A DNA stretch of 64,000 nucleotides from Talpa occidentalis. Its lineage: Eukaryota; Chordata; Mammalia; Eulipotyphla; Talpidae. The position numbers were made by a program, and so were the translations under genes. Numbering within the stretch: position 1 is the first letter of the stretch; every line of letters begins with the position of its first letter. The notes beneath the pieces were generated by a model. It did not search any database. It had not been told where the DNA came from and was given only the letters and a program-made list of their open reading frames with translations. Of this stretch, positions 25,141 through 36,314 are shown one piece after another. Location: assembly GCF_014898055.3 (NCBI RefSeq), contig NW_023600993.1:1302001-1366000 (forward strand), read 5' to 3'.

Positions 25141-26561
25141 GTGGAGACTGCCCCTGACTGTCACTCCTTCAAGGAGAGCAGGGTTTCACACCCCCTGGAA
25201 GGATTTGCTTCCAGTAAACAGCAGGAGTCATTCTCACTTTCTCAGCACAGTCGCTGGGCCCTGCGGTGCGGCCTGGTCACCCGTCCCCAGCCTGGTGGTG
25301 CATCTGCCCAGGACGCGGGCTTGGGACAGCCAGGGAGAGAGGACTCACACCTGGAATCCATTTCCCACGTGTTCCAACCCGGTTTTCTGCCATGAAGCCT
25401 TGAAAAACTCGCCCTGGAGATGCACCGAGCGGCTGGGGCTGCGGTGACCCTGTGGCCAGAGGACAGAGTGGAGGAGGACACGGCTGTCCAGTGCATCTGG
25501 GGCAGCAGATTTGCACCCGCTCACCCGTGGACCCTACATGGGCCGCAGATCTGCTGGGCTCCACCCTCTGTCGCCTCCCGCCATCCTGGCCGGCCGGGTC
25601 CAGTGCAGACCTCAGCATGCGGTCACTGCCCGGCCGCCTTCTCAGCCGCCTCTCCTGGGCGCCCGACTCCAGCCTCGGACTGTTTATCATCTTGAGCAGC
25701 TGTAGGTGCCAGGCCCTGTGGGCACCTCCTGCCCGGGCGGTCGCTGCAGCCCCAGTCCCCGGGAGAAGGTGTGGCAGCTGCTTTTGGTCGCAGGAGCGGG
25801 GCTGCGGTCCAGGAGGCGCACATTCCCACCCGCCCCTGCTCCTTCCACACTGTCTGGAGCTCTGTGCCCTGTTCTTCCTCTTACGTATCCCTTAGGCTCT
25901 GTGCGGACTGTGGAACTGTGGGCACCTCTGGAGAGCGCTCGGAGCCCCACTACCCGCACCTACCCCTGTAGCTGTCCTTGGAGTCCTCAGCACAGGGACC
26001 CCTTACGCATTCCCTGGACCGTCCCAGCTGCTCGCACCAGGTGAAGCACAAGCTCCCAGGACGGTGCTGCCCTCACCTGCTCTCACCTGCCCTCACCATC
26101 CCCAAAGCACCTGGTGCAGCCCCATCCACTCTGCCACTGCAGAAACCTTTGGGTTTCCGCCTTCCTGGAGCAGGGGGCCCCCAGGGCAGCACGTGAGGAC
26201 AGCCGGGCCGATGCCCAGGCACTCACCTCCCTCCTGCTCAGCTGAGGACGCAGCCCAGTCCCTGGCAGGGTGTCCACGTGTGCTGAGCACAGCCACCTCA
26301 GACAGCCCAGAGCTCTGCTGGGCACCTGCTGACCATCCCTCCTGGCGCCCTCGGGCATGACAGCTACTTGTGGAGCTCGGGTCCCGGACACCACCCACAG
26401 GGAGCCAGACCCCAACACGGCCCCCGGACCCGTGCTGTGGTCTCCCCGTGTCTGCTGACCAGGGTGGGGCTGGCTCCTGGAGGGAAGTGGTGCTTGGGCC
26501 CGAGTGCCTGCTTCCTGGAAAACCCACCTCTGTGATCACACACACCGGAGCAGCCCCCTAG

Positions 26562-26762
26562 CAGGAATGAAATCCTCCTGGCATAATTGGATACATTTCC
26601 GAAGCTAATTTTAATTGCTTCGAGAAACTGCTTAACGTTGTAGATCAATCCCCCAGTCCAAGATGACATTTCCCTCGCAAAATTAATTATTAATATAGCC
26701 TGATCATTTGCTTAAGACATTAATAGTTTTCATTGATCAGCACATCCTGTTTATCTGCAAGG
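26562..26762. promoter_or_regulatory. AT-rich candidate conserved enhancer element, 1.7 kb upstream of the CNTN4 exon
   Basis: A sharply bounded 200-base AT-rich island between GC-rich flanks. It has several homeodomain-type cores: CATAATTGG, GCTAATTTTAATTGC and AATTAATTATTAATA (26681-26695), plus TTGATCAGC. No repeat family is recognised. Retained AT-rich TAAT motifs in a GC-drifting intron suggest constraint. The function is inferred from motif content alone. Confidence 0.4.
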
Positions 26763-27024
26763 CCTGGCCCCGTGCATGTCGGGAGACTGTCTGCGCACGT
26801 CCTGGCAGACGCCGCCTGCTCCCGCCGCGTCAGCGGGTCAGAAGCTAAGTGTCCCTTTTGTCTTCGCAGCATATTAAGTCGCCTTTAGCAGAGGCTGAGC
26901 TGCTTCAGAGACAGAGAGGCTGGTTCTCAACTGGCAGGGCGTGGCTTCCTCTGAGCCTCCTGGCCCGCACGGTCACCTGGGTGACTGGGGGTGACCAGGC
27001 AAGCTCACGGAAGAGCCCTGGTCA

Positions 27025-27150
27025 GCCCCGGCCGTGTGGCTGCGTGACCCTGGGCCTCACCGGTGCTTGTCCTCACGAGCAGGGGCCAGGAGATAAGCTC
27101 CAGGTCCTCGTCGGCTTTAAAATGGGGTCTCTCGTAGGCAGCCACCTGGT
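27025..27150 (+). mobile_element. Possible MIR fragment
   Basis: TGTGGCTGCGTGACCCTGGGCCTC and later TTTAAAATGGGGTCTCTCGTAGG resemble the MIR segments 'tgtgtgaccttgggcaag' and 'gtaaaatggggataat', with the middle lost. Confidence 0.35.
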
Positions 27151-28403
27151 GTGAGTGGGGCGCTGTGCAGTTTCCAGAGGGATTCCACGTCTTCAGACCG
27201 GAGGTTTCCCTTGAAGCGACCTTGGCAAGGGGACAGGCTGCCGTGTGCGCCCCGGTGTTGAGAGCAGGCCGCTGCCGGGCCCCGGATTTCTTCCCTGTGA
27301 GACAGGCCAGGAGAGGCAGCGAGAGGAAGCAAGCCGCTCGTCCCACCAGCGGGACCCTGGCCGTGCAGGCTCAGGCCGCAGGCCGCTCCCTTCCTGGGGT
27401 GGGCGTGCTGACCACCCTTTCATGCCCCCGGGGGGCCTTGAGTGGAAGCCGCTGTCTCTCTCACTCGCCGGGCATCCGACAGTCAGAGTGGCTCCCTGGG
27501 TGCCAGTTCCGTGTCTGCGGGGCCCCGCGCAGTGGCTGCGCCAGGGGCCGCCCACAAGAGCCCGCTGCCCCCGCCAAGTGCAGACCTTGCGCGCTGACTG
27601 CAGCGGCTCGCTTGCTTCACGCGGTGTTTTATAAATAGTTCAGCTGATTTCCACTGTTGAAACTTGGGAGGTTTTCAAAATGCAATGCTATTTTCAATGT
27701 TTCTTTGAGGTGGCGGTTGCTCCTGCCTTCCCGGTCTGTGCCCAGGGGGTGCGGGGGACCTGAACCCCAGCTGCCCCTCAGCCCCGCCCTGTGTGCTGCG
27801 TGGGGGGTCTGCACCCTGCTTCTCCCGCAGCTGTCTGTCCTGGGCCAGCCGCCTGTGCCGGGGGACCCCTGGTTTCGGAATCCTGGCTCGTGGTCTTGCC
27901 TCACTCACCCCAGCTCTGGACTCGCCCAGATTAACCGGGCTCTCCGCTCCCCCAAGTCGGAGGGTTTCTCTGGGGGGCTCCAGAGCCCCGCATTCCTGTC
28001 AAATCTCTGAAATCAAAAGTGGAGCTTACGAAGAAACGTTTGACCTGCTAGGGGAGTTAGAATTGTCCAAGTCCTCCCCAGACTCGGGGGCCCCACTCAA
28101 GGCCGCATATGAACCGCTCTCTGCTGGGGCCAGCCCTCCCGCAGCGGCTGCGGCGCCTGGACTGGCAAGGACAGAAGAACGGGCTAGAGCAGGGCCCGGC
28201 AGGGGCCGTGTGGAAGAGTCCAGCCCCTGTCTCGGGGCCTGTGTGTCTTCTCGGGGACATGGGCCACCCGCTCCAGGGCCCCCTGAGTGCCCCGGGAAGG
28301 AAGGGGGGGTGTGCTCCCGCGCAGGCACCTCCCCTCGGCGAGTTTGTCTTCAGGTGACGCTAAACTTGCAGCCGCCCACGGGGAGTATTCCCAAGTCTCA
28401 TTG

Positions 28404-28425
28404 GAATGTCTCTCCTTTCCCCCAG
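28404..28425 (+). other. 3' splice site (acceptor) of the CNTN4 leader exon
   Basis: A run of mostly T and C over about 20 bases ends in CCCCCAG, followed by ATTAAAGG. This is close to the mammalian acceptor consensus. It explains why the ATG exon is internal rather than first. Confidence 0.7.
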
Positions 28426-28569
28426 ATTAAAGGTGGAGCCAACCGTAGAAGCAGCAGCAGCGATTCCACTCACTGGTTATTGGGCTTGAAACTCCCCGAC
28501 CTGGGAAGCTGAAGATGCGGTTGCCATGGGAACTGCTGGTCCTGCAGTCTTTCGTGTCCTGCCTCGCAG
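28426..28569 (+). other. CNTN4: CNTN4 exon: 89 bases of 5' UTR plus the start of the CDS
   Basis: A pyrimidine-rich run ending in CCCCCAG at 28425 gives a strong acceptor, so the exon is taken to start at 28426 and end at 28569, before GTACAG. The first 89 bases are non-coding leader and contain a short AGC-repeat stretch (about 28450-28462). They run in frame with an upstream open frame that ends at the TGA in GCTGAAGATG, directly before the ATG, so no upstream ATG competes in this exon. The acceptor shows that at least one non-coding 5' exon and a promoter must lie further upstream, inside or outside the window. The acceptor position is read by eye and could differ by a few bases. Confidence 0.75.
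28515..28569 (+). CDS. CNTN4: Contactin-4, first coding exon (signal peptide), partial CDS
   Basis: The ATG at 28515 opens 18 complete codons, MRLPWELLVLQSFVSCLA, plus the first base of codon 19, and then meets a GTACAG donor at 28570. From memory, mammalian CNTN4 begins MRLPWELLVLQSF-ILCLAD; the match is all but residues 14-15 (VS here, IL in human as I recall), and the human phase-1 break inside the D19 codon fits the CAG|GT junction. The peptide is a classical secretory signal: R2 as the basic n-region, a Leu/Val hydrophobic core (residues 7-13), and a C-L-A end suited to signal peptidase. Contactin-4 is a neuronal cell-surface protein with six Ig and four FnIII domains and a GPI anchor, acting in axon guidance and synapse formation; PTPRG and APP family members are known partners. 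None of the later exons is visible here, so only the leader is encoded in this window. The call rests on remembered homology plus correct splice signals and phase. Confidence 0.88.
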
Positions 28570-28578
28570 GTACAGTGC
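28570..28578 (+). other. 5' splice site (donor) of the CNTN4 signal-peptide exon
   Basis: CAG|GTACAGTG: the exon ends in CAG and the intron begins with GT followed by A at +3 and G at +6. The break leaves the CDS in phase 1, as expected if the next exon supplies the last two bases of an Asp codon. Confidence 0.75.
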
Positions 28579-29464
28579 CGCTTCCAACTTTCTCATTCAA
28601 AAATGCTGCCGCGCATCACACGCACTCAGGGGTGCTCCGGCCCCGGGTGGGGACAGCATGGTCTTGGGGCGCTCCCGCTGCACCTGCTTTGGATGTCCCG
28701 GGCGCTTGCCTTTGGTGGCCCCTCCGTGGCACGGTATCCAGAGCGGGTGCTCCACTGCCCGCCCGGCCCTCTCGGAGCCGTGTCAGCTCTGTGTCCCGGG
28801 AGTCTGTGGCCTCCTCTGGCCAGCGCTCGGGGCCACAGATCCCGGCAGTGACGCTGGTGCCGGCTGGAGCGTGGCCCTCTGGCGCCAAGGGCTGGAGCTT
28901 CCTGGGCCGCGTGCGTCTTTGCCGTGTCGCCCGCCTGCCCATGTGTGCCTCTGTGGTTCGTAGGAACCAGAAAGCGGAAGGACAGTTCTCACCAGCTCCT
29001 CATGGGCAGCCTTTGTGCCAGGGCTTTGAAGTGTCCCAAGGGCTGTTTACTGCTTTCCTAGTTCTCCGGAGCTGCGAGCTGCCTGTTGGTTGGTGGAACC
29101 CGGTGCTGGAGCTGCCCCAGCCCCACAGGGCCACAGTGGGCTCCAGGGTAGGAGGGCAGATGGCTCCGGGGTTTTCTGGAAATGTGTCTTGCTGACTTGC
29201 ATTATTCAGGATGCCATGCCGAGGGCACACTTGAGTGTGTCTGCATTTTCACAACATACATAAAGAGTCTGGGGTCAGTGTTACTTAGAAACACACACGC
29301 ATTCAGCTAATGCTGCCGAGCAGCCAGCTCCTGGGATCCAGTCCTGGGCAGGACAGCCCCAGCCCTCTCACAGCCCGAGGGCTGCATTCCACGGCGTGGC
29401 CCCAAAGCTTCTTCTGATGGCTCTTTTGCAGTCATGTCATTGGTGTTACCAGTGTTACAACATT
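28579..29464. other. Intron start downstream of the CNTN4 donor, nothing recognised
   Basis: GC-rich intron. The coding frame of the signal peptide runs on open past the donor to 29195, but there is no domain content, so this is intronic read-through. CpG is frequent. Confidence 0.45.
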
Positions 29465-29560
29465 ACAGAAGCATCATGAAGTTCATTGGCTCACCCAAGG
29501 CCACCGGGCGGTAGAGCTAATGAGACTCAAGGTCAAGCAGACAAACTCCATACTCAGAGT
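29465..29560 (-). mobile_element. Possible MIR fragment
   Basis: On the plus strand CTCACCCAAGGCCACCGGGCGGTAGAGCTAATGAG and CTCAAGGTC resemble the inverted MIR segment 'cttgcccaaggtcacacagctagtaag'. Confidence 0.45.
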
Positions 29561-29813
29561 TCTGAGCGCACTCGGCTGCTGGCGCTTAGTTGTCCTGCTG
29601 GTACAACTTTATCCTTGAAATGTTTCCACCCTTTCTGTGTTTTCCTAAATGCGAACCCACATCTGCGTATAAATCTCACCGTGCCTGAACCTCAAGTCCT
29701 GCACGTCTGCCTTAGTTGGGTCCCAGCATCCTCGCCATCCCCTGACCGTGGACCTTTTGGCATCTGACCATCTCCCTTCGAGGCGTTTCTGTTCTCCCTC
29801 CACTGGCCAGCAC

Positions 29814-29896
29814 TCACGCCTCACACACAGAGACATGCACACACCTCACACAGCATACACACTGACACACCACACATCACGCTCACACACACACAC
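29814..29896. repeat. CA-rich microsatellite
   Basis: Interrupted CA repeats with CACACACACACACA near 29884-29896 and imperfect units before it. Confidence 0.85.
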
Positions 29897-29999
29897 AACC
29901 CCCAGGCTGTTTGGCTCCTGCCTTCTCTGCACCCCAATGGTCCCCCTGAAAGGCTTCAGCGGCCACGCCCCAGCTCCATCATCCCGTGACTTGGGGTGA

Positions 30000-31700
30000 A
30001 TGTCGTCCTTAAGGCATAAAGTGGCGTTTGGTCACCGCCATGTATTGATTAATCCACTGTGCTGAGTAGGTATCAAGGAATTAAAGGGTTAAAAATAACG
30101 GAAGCCACAGCTCTCCTCCAGTGTGTTCTGGAAACTGACTTCTCACCTGGGATGTGTACCTGTGTCTTTTATCCACTTGGCTTTTGTAGGAAACATTGAT
30201 TGCTTTTGTGAGCCTTTTCTGTGAGCTGCTTTACATGACATTAATATTCCCTTACCATATGCTCCTTTGGTGGAGGTAAGTCAAGCTTTAATTAATGTTT
30301 TTGTTTTCTTGCTATTTGTCTTGATTCCATTAATTTACATAGCACTCAGCACTCGGAATTTTGAACAGATTTCTTTAACTGCTCATTCTTTTTTGTTTCT
30401 ATACTTCCTTAGTCCTACATGTCTTGGTGTGTTTTTGGCAAGGAAAATATTTATGTCTGTTCTGTTTACCATAATTAATGAATCTTGAATATGCCTTTGC
30501 TCGATCTTTTTCTCCAAGGAAGAGAGCGAGCTCGGCGTATGAGCAGGCGGGTCCTATCAGGGAAGCACCTTGAAAGTCTGTTCTTTGAGGCTTGGGTAGG
30601 ACAAAGGAATCGCATTCCCTCTTGCCAAAGCGAGGTTCAGTCTCTGACAATAGTTAAAACAGAACAAAACCCCACTTACTACTGGTACTGTAGTCTGAAA
30701 ATCCATCTCTGCAAAATTGGTTTATCATTTACCCTCTCGGTCAGTATAAACCAGGGGTCAACCCCCCCCCCACCCCCAGCTTGAAAGAGCAAGGAAATCA
30801 GCAAATAGGCGAAACCTTCTTAAAGCAGCAGCGACTCCTGCAGCCCACTAGGGAATGCTGATGACTGTGGAAAACTGCAGGAACCCTTCCCCCCTAACCC
30901 CCGCCAGTACCCCCCTACTTCCATGTGCCAGGGTCCTCTGTCTTCATAAATCTGCTAAGTTCTTTGACATCACCAACGAGTTCATATTATTTTAACAGAT
31001 GAAAAAGGGCTGCATAAAGCAGACCAAAATGGCCTTTGCCCCACGCACAGGCCCTCGACCAGGGTTTGCAAAGTTAATTTCAAGCCTGTGAGTTTTCATT
31101 GCTGTGAGCCAGGTGCCAGGTCCAGTGGGCCATAGAATTCTGTGCCAGCTCTTGCCCTGAGGATGCCCATCCCCTCTAAGTCCATTATTGTCAGCTGAAG
31201 TGCCACCTTGGTGGTAAACTTCTGACCACAGTAAATGAGATGAATTAGCCGTGCTCCTTTTACCCACACTTTATATCCTGCTTCTTGCTACATCCCCCAG
31301 CGTCTTTATCAAGATGTGAGTAACTGTATATTTTGTCTTGGTGTAAATTAAAGGCTCCCCCTGGAATGAAACCTTATTGTGCCAGCCCAGCACGCCAGCC
31401 CCTTGTGCCAGGCATGGAGAGCACCGTGCACGTCTGCCAGCCATGACTCTGTGTGCGGCGAGTTCTTGCTGCATGAGGCCGGACATGAGCAGGCGGGCGG
31501 GCCTCTGCTGTCCAGCTGGACTTGCACTGGCCATGGCCACCGTGCGCTGGCAGCGGGTGGCCATTCTGGGCTAGTCCAGCCCAGAGGGTCTCGGTGGCGT
31601 TTCAACGCATGGAGTCTGCAGTAGGCCCCGGGCGGTCACGCACACTGGGCGAGGCCCCTGCCGGTTTCTGGCCCAGTTGTAGTGGGGCGCCTCCCCCGTC
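30000..31700. other. AT-rich then mixed intron, no gene recognised
   Basis: 30040-30500 is AT-rich (CTTTAATTAATGTTTTTG near 30288) and could be a conserved element or an old LINE, but I match it to neither. A 10-base poly-C run lies at 30762-30771. 30840-31700 has no recognisable repeat or exon. Confidence 0.35.
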
Positions 31701-32224
31701 TCCATTTCTGCCTCCAGTCTTCCTCTAAAATTACATGCCAGGAGACCCCTGAGATGTCAGCAGGCCCTCCTTCGTGCGGGCCTCGTCGTGGGGGTGGGAG
31801 ATGCCAGGGGGACCTCGTTGCTGCCCGTGCAGGAGGACGTTCTCGGGCCCATGGACACAGTTCCGTGGAGGGCCCAGCGAGGCGGGGACCGGGGGCGCAG
31901 GGCTCCTTCCACCTGTTCCTTCCTGACACCCGCTACCAAGGGCGTCTCCCAAAGGAGCTGTGTCCACCCCCTTCTCTCAGACTCTGCTGCCGAGGACCCC
32001 AACCGAAAACACGCCCCACAGGGTAGCCGGGGGCAGCTGGCAGCAGGAAAGCGGCCAGTGGGACACACGGCGCTGATAGGCGCCACCCAGGGGCTGCCCG
32101 TGATGTGGCCTGGAGCGCTCAGGTGTATCTGCAGGTACACGCAGGTGCACCTCACAGCTGCCGTGGTGGCTGCGACCATGGGCACTGCCTAGAGCTGCGG
32201 CCAGCCCCGCTGTTCACTCTCTTA

Positions 32225-32320
32225 TTGTTAGCCAGAGGCTGGGCGAGACATCTCGCTTCTCTGGGTTCAGTTTCCACCTCTGCAGTGGGGGAGGTTGAGC
32301 AGATGGTCCCCCAAGTCCTT
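32225..32320 (+). mobile_element. Possible MIR fragment
   Basis: CTTCTCTGGGTTCAGTTTCC and ACCTCTGCAGTGGGGG match the MIR run 'cctctctgggcctcagtttcctcatctgtaaaatgggg' at roughly four of five positions. Confidence 0.5.
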
Positions 32321-32389
32321 TTCAAATCTAAAAACGTATAGTTCTAGCTGTACACATCTTCGGAGGCATCTCTCTCTGCTGAGAGGGTG

Positions 32390-34450
32390 AGAGCGAAGCC
32401 TGAGATTTTATTCAACCAATATAAAATTTCACATACGTCCAACATCTTCCCATGTGTTGCTGATTCTGGGCGCGTTGGCAGAATTCAAAAGAAAGAATAG
32501 AATGGCGGGCCCATATGTTCCTGTGCGGCGAGAGGCGTGAACGCATTTAAACCCCTCCTTGAATGGATGATCTTGGTGAAAGAGTGCGCGCTGATGTATT
32601 CTCAGCTGATCTTGGTTTCAGGGAGGCTAAATTTATTCCCATCTCCATGGTTTACTTGGCCAACTTGAGCAATTATCTCTTTTTGAAAAAGCGCATCCTC
32701 TCCAAATGAGAGCGTTTTGTTGACTGGTTCACAGAATCGGTGCTGTGGCTCCAGCTGCATCTGGGGGAGCAGAGTAGGGGGTGGCAGAGAAGTTGAGAGC
32801 GACGTGTCCCGGGCTGGTGGTGCTGACCGGCGTGGGGTAGGAACGGGGGGTCACAGAACATCACAGGCATGAGCTCGAGTCTGCGACAGTGAAAACTGCA
32901 GCCCAGAGGCAGACGCCGGCAGCCAGCACCCGCCGCACGCTCGCGGGGTCGTCAGGGCTGTTCCCGGCTCCGGGGGTCTCACTGCAGAGACGGAGCAGCT
33001 GTCATGGCGCTGGCTGCTTCTTGCCTTGGAGAATGCAGGTCCAGCTGGGGCCCCAGGGCTGCCGGATGCTGGAGTGGAGCTCGGGGGGGCTCAGTCTTCC
33101 CACTGCACCTTAACATTCTAGCAAGGCTCAGGGCCAGCCCCGAAGCACCCTCCCTTCCTCCCAGTGCCCCCCAGCCCGGCCAGGAGGGGCCAGCCCAGAG
33201 AAGTCCGCTCCAGAGCACAGCCAGGACGGGAGTTCCGTTCCCAAGACACTCATGTGTTCCCCTGAATAAATAGAAGAGTAAACAGAAGAATAAGCAACAT
33301 TCAAATAGCTCACAGTTCCAGACACACATTAAACCGAGTACCGCCGCTGTTCTTCCAGGAGTGACAAGTATTCAAGTAAGATCAAGAGAGGATCGGGCAC
33401 ACGTCAGTTTCCACACAGGTACCGCAAAGCACAGTCCTGGAGGGACCCCCGTGCGGCCCTTCCTCCGTCCAGGAGGCGGGCTCGCCGGCGCGTGTCAGAC
33501 ACCATGACCGACGCCGAAGAATGGATTTCCCATTTCCGCTGCGATGTCCCTCCGCCTTGGCCATGGAATGTAGCCAAAGTGGTAGAAAGAGTGAGCAAGA
33601 AAGGGGCTAATCACTTGATGGAAATGTAGTGTCTCTGATGATGAAAATTCAGGAGAAGAACAGGGAGAAGCGTGACCGGAAAATAACAAACAGCGAGTGG
33701 GAAACTCCTTTTGAATAGCAATTAAGGTGTTTAAATCTACTTCACGGTGGGAAAATATTAATCAGCAATGAAGATGTTGAGGCAGATGGAGAAGCCAGCC
33801 GCTGTCTGGCAGCTTCCCGGCGTGGGCATACAGCAGCAGCCGGGCCAGCCCGCCATTGTTGGGGATATTCAGTCGAGGACGCTTCCTGCAGCAAATCATT
33901 AATGGCTTCATTAGATCTGCTCGTCCAGGCTGAATGTCTTACCTATAAATAACAGTCAAGGGCGTGTTGTATCTAGAATACCAAAAAAAAAAAGATTGAC
34001 CTCTGTTGAGTGAAACAAGTCAGGGAGTGGGGGGCAGCGCGGCGCCGGGCGCACTTCCTGCGAGCTGTGGGGGCGCCTCTGCTGGGACCCGACGCGGGGC
34101 CCTCCCAGCCAGCGGGCAGGGCCGGGGCGGGCAGCGGCAGCTCCTGCTGAGAATGCCCGGTGAGCCGTGGTCAGATGTGGGCTCTGATGAGGAGGGTGGT
34201 CTGCCCCCCGCCCAGCCGTGACCCCGCTACTCTCCTGCGTCTCGGGCGACTTCTTGCCATGTGCATCTGTAGAACGGCCGGCGCAGGGGTCTTTTCTTCG
34301 CGGGGTGTGGTGAGCACGGACGACACGGCTGTGTTCTCTGCACTTAGTGCTCAGCATCTGGCGCCAGCGGGCCTTGTCAGCCTGAGCCAGTCACGGCCCC
34401 CGCCTCGGGCCCTGCGGTCAGTGCCAAGGAAGTCTAGTTCCTTGCCCTTG
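32390..34450. other. Mixed intron sequence with AT-rich islands
   Basis: No exon or well-kept repeat. AT-rich patches lie at 32400-32480, 32560-32700 and 33690-33970; the last holds GCAATTAAGGTG, AATATTAATCAGC and GCAAATCATTAATGGC and may be a conserved element. Confidence 0.35.
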
Positions 34451-34454
34451 GCGT

Positions 34455-34605
34455 GGATGACGAGGAGGAGGTGACGCTGCTGGAGGAGGTGGGGATGGTG
34501 GAGGTGACGGAGCCGTGGAGCGTGGACAGGGATGGGTGGTGAGGACGGTGAGGACGGGGCAGGGGATGGTGGCGGCGGTGCGGATGGCCCTGGTGGCGGT
34601 GTCCT
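34455..34605 (+). repeat. Degenerate GGTGA/GGAGG minisatellite-like tract
   Basis: About 150 bases of purine-rich GGTGA, GGTGG, GAGGA and GACGG units with no fixed period. It is strand-asymmetric (G-rich on plus). Confidence 0.55.
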
Positions 34606-35504
34606 GCGCGCTGCGCCTGTGGCCCGGGGCTGACGACGGCAGCAGAGCTTGTCTGCAGCACATCCTCGCCTTCCCCTGCTCTGTTCTGGCCATGTGACTT
34701 CATCTGTCCAATGACCGTGTGAAAACCTGCGCTGATGCAGCTCCCGCGCAGTGGGGGCTCTGGCGGGGGGTTCTGGCGCCATTGCTGCTGGCGGCGTCGG
34801 GGGCGTCTGTGACATGCGGCAGCCACAGGCTCCTCTCTGCCCTGGCACCGGCCCCAGGCCCACTGCTGGGGGGTCGTCAGTCTGGGGACCTGGCCCTGGG
34901 AAGAGCTGGGGACACCTGGGTCTGGGGCTCCTGGATAGGTGTCACGTCACAAAGAGGTGGGGGTTCTCAAGAGGGGAGGCATGGCTTTAGAGTGTGTTCC
35001 CAAACACGCAGTGGGATGGAGGAGCGGGGTGCAACCCCACTCATGGCAGGCTGCCCCCGCCACGCCTCCCTGGATGATCGTGCCTCGTCCCTCTGCACCC
35101 CAGCCCCCCAGGGGAGGGCCCTCCGCCTGCGGGGAGATGGTGTCAATGCCTAGGCGACCCTCGCAGGCCCGGGTTTGAGGCACAAGCTTTTCCACGAGCC
35201 ACAGGGCTGCATGTGACCAGCTGGCCGCAGCCCGGCCTCCTCCACCACCACCATGTTGGCTGCCTGCACCCCTCAGCACCTTCCAGCTCATGCTAGGCGC
35301 GGCTTCCCCCAGACTGGCCTGTGGTATTCCTGGGGAGACCACGCTGAGCTGGGGCAGATCTCCAGTGTGGCCCCCAGGACTCCCCTCTGAGGGAGAGCTG
35401 CCAGCATCAGGGCTCTCCACCCCCTGCGGTAATATTCTCTCCCTCTGCCCTGCCTGGGTGTGCTCCTGCCCCGCCTCCCTCCTTCCTGTGCTTTCTCCGT
35501 CTAA

Positions 35505-35665
35505 TTATATCTCAGCTTAGAATACAGTTGTAAAGTTAATGAAATTGTCTTTAAACAACTCCTTCAAACTCCAACTGTTCACCTCCCTCTGAGTCGAAAT
35601 GAGTAAAGTTTTAATTTATTTGTTTAAAACTCACTAGACTAATGTATTTGCATATTCAAAGCAGG
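35505..35665. promoter_or_regulatory. AT-rich island with octamer motif, candidate conserved element
   Basis: CTAATTATATCTC near 35500, a run of ordinary AT-rich sequence, and the POU octamer ATTTGCAT at 35646-35653, set in GC-rich intron. The AT-rich character continues at 35760-36000. No repeat family is recognised. Confidence 0.3.
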
Positions 35666-36314
35666 GACGCACTCCGTGCACCCTCACTTCTGGGCTGCTT
35701 TTCCAGGAGACAGTGAAATTCTCCTGCAGCGTCTTGTCCAAGGGCTAAAATCCTGCCCCGTGGGAATGTGACAAGTCAAAGAACATAGCCAAACCGAAAT
35801 AAATTCATGTGTCTGAGCAAAGAATAAATCATAAAAAATGCAGCAATATTTGTCCAGATCAACAGTTTTGGGCCAGAATTGGATGTGCTGTTCTCTACAG
35901 AATTTTCCCGAGAAGTGATGAACCCCTGATAAGACTGGCGAATACAAGTGGCTCTCAGGCGATCGCTGCAAAATGAAAATTGTCTGGTGGAAATGAATTC
36001 TCCCCTCTCCTCTGTTTTTCGCTTAGCGGAGTTCCTGGGCTCTCTCTTTGGGAATGCCTTTTTCCCCGGTGGCGTGTTATTTGATCAAAAACTTGGCTTT
36101 AATGGAGTATTTGTCTGGCTGGAAAGGCAGCCTCAGTGGAAGCGGGTGCCAGAAATTATGCGGCTCCCCTTGCGATGCCGTCCTGTGCCCTGTGGCTGCA
36201 CCAGGGCGGGGGCCGGGGAGGGAGAGGGGTGAGCAGTGACAGCTCAGTCAGGCACATCAATTAAAAAGTCAGAAAACCTGTGTTCTGGTCAGTGGTTAGG
36301 AATCACTTATAACC

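Larger units (their letters stand above)
1..28425 (+). other. Upstream intron (3' part) of CNTN4, possibly with unseen 5' UTR exons
   Basis: Everything upstream of the acceptor at 28425 is interpreted as intron, because the gene reads on the plus strand and the exon is internal. CNTN4 has very long 5' introns in other mammals, which fits the absence of any other recognisable exon. Non-coding 5' exons and alternative promoters are known for this gene and could lie here without being visible by eye; the CpG-rich block at 23300-24200 is the most obvious place to look. Confidence 0.6.

Noticed and set aside
27793..28512. Open frame of 239 residues on plus reaching the leader exon
   Set aside because: It crosses the clear acceptor at 28425 and ends at the TGA just before the CNTN4 ATG; it is intron plus 5' UTR read through.
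28570..29195. Continuation of the CNTN4 start frame to 226 residues
   Set aside because: The good GTACAG donor and matching phase show the coding part ends at 28569; the remainder has no Ig-domain content.
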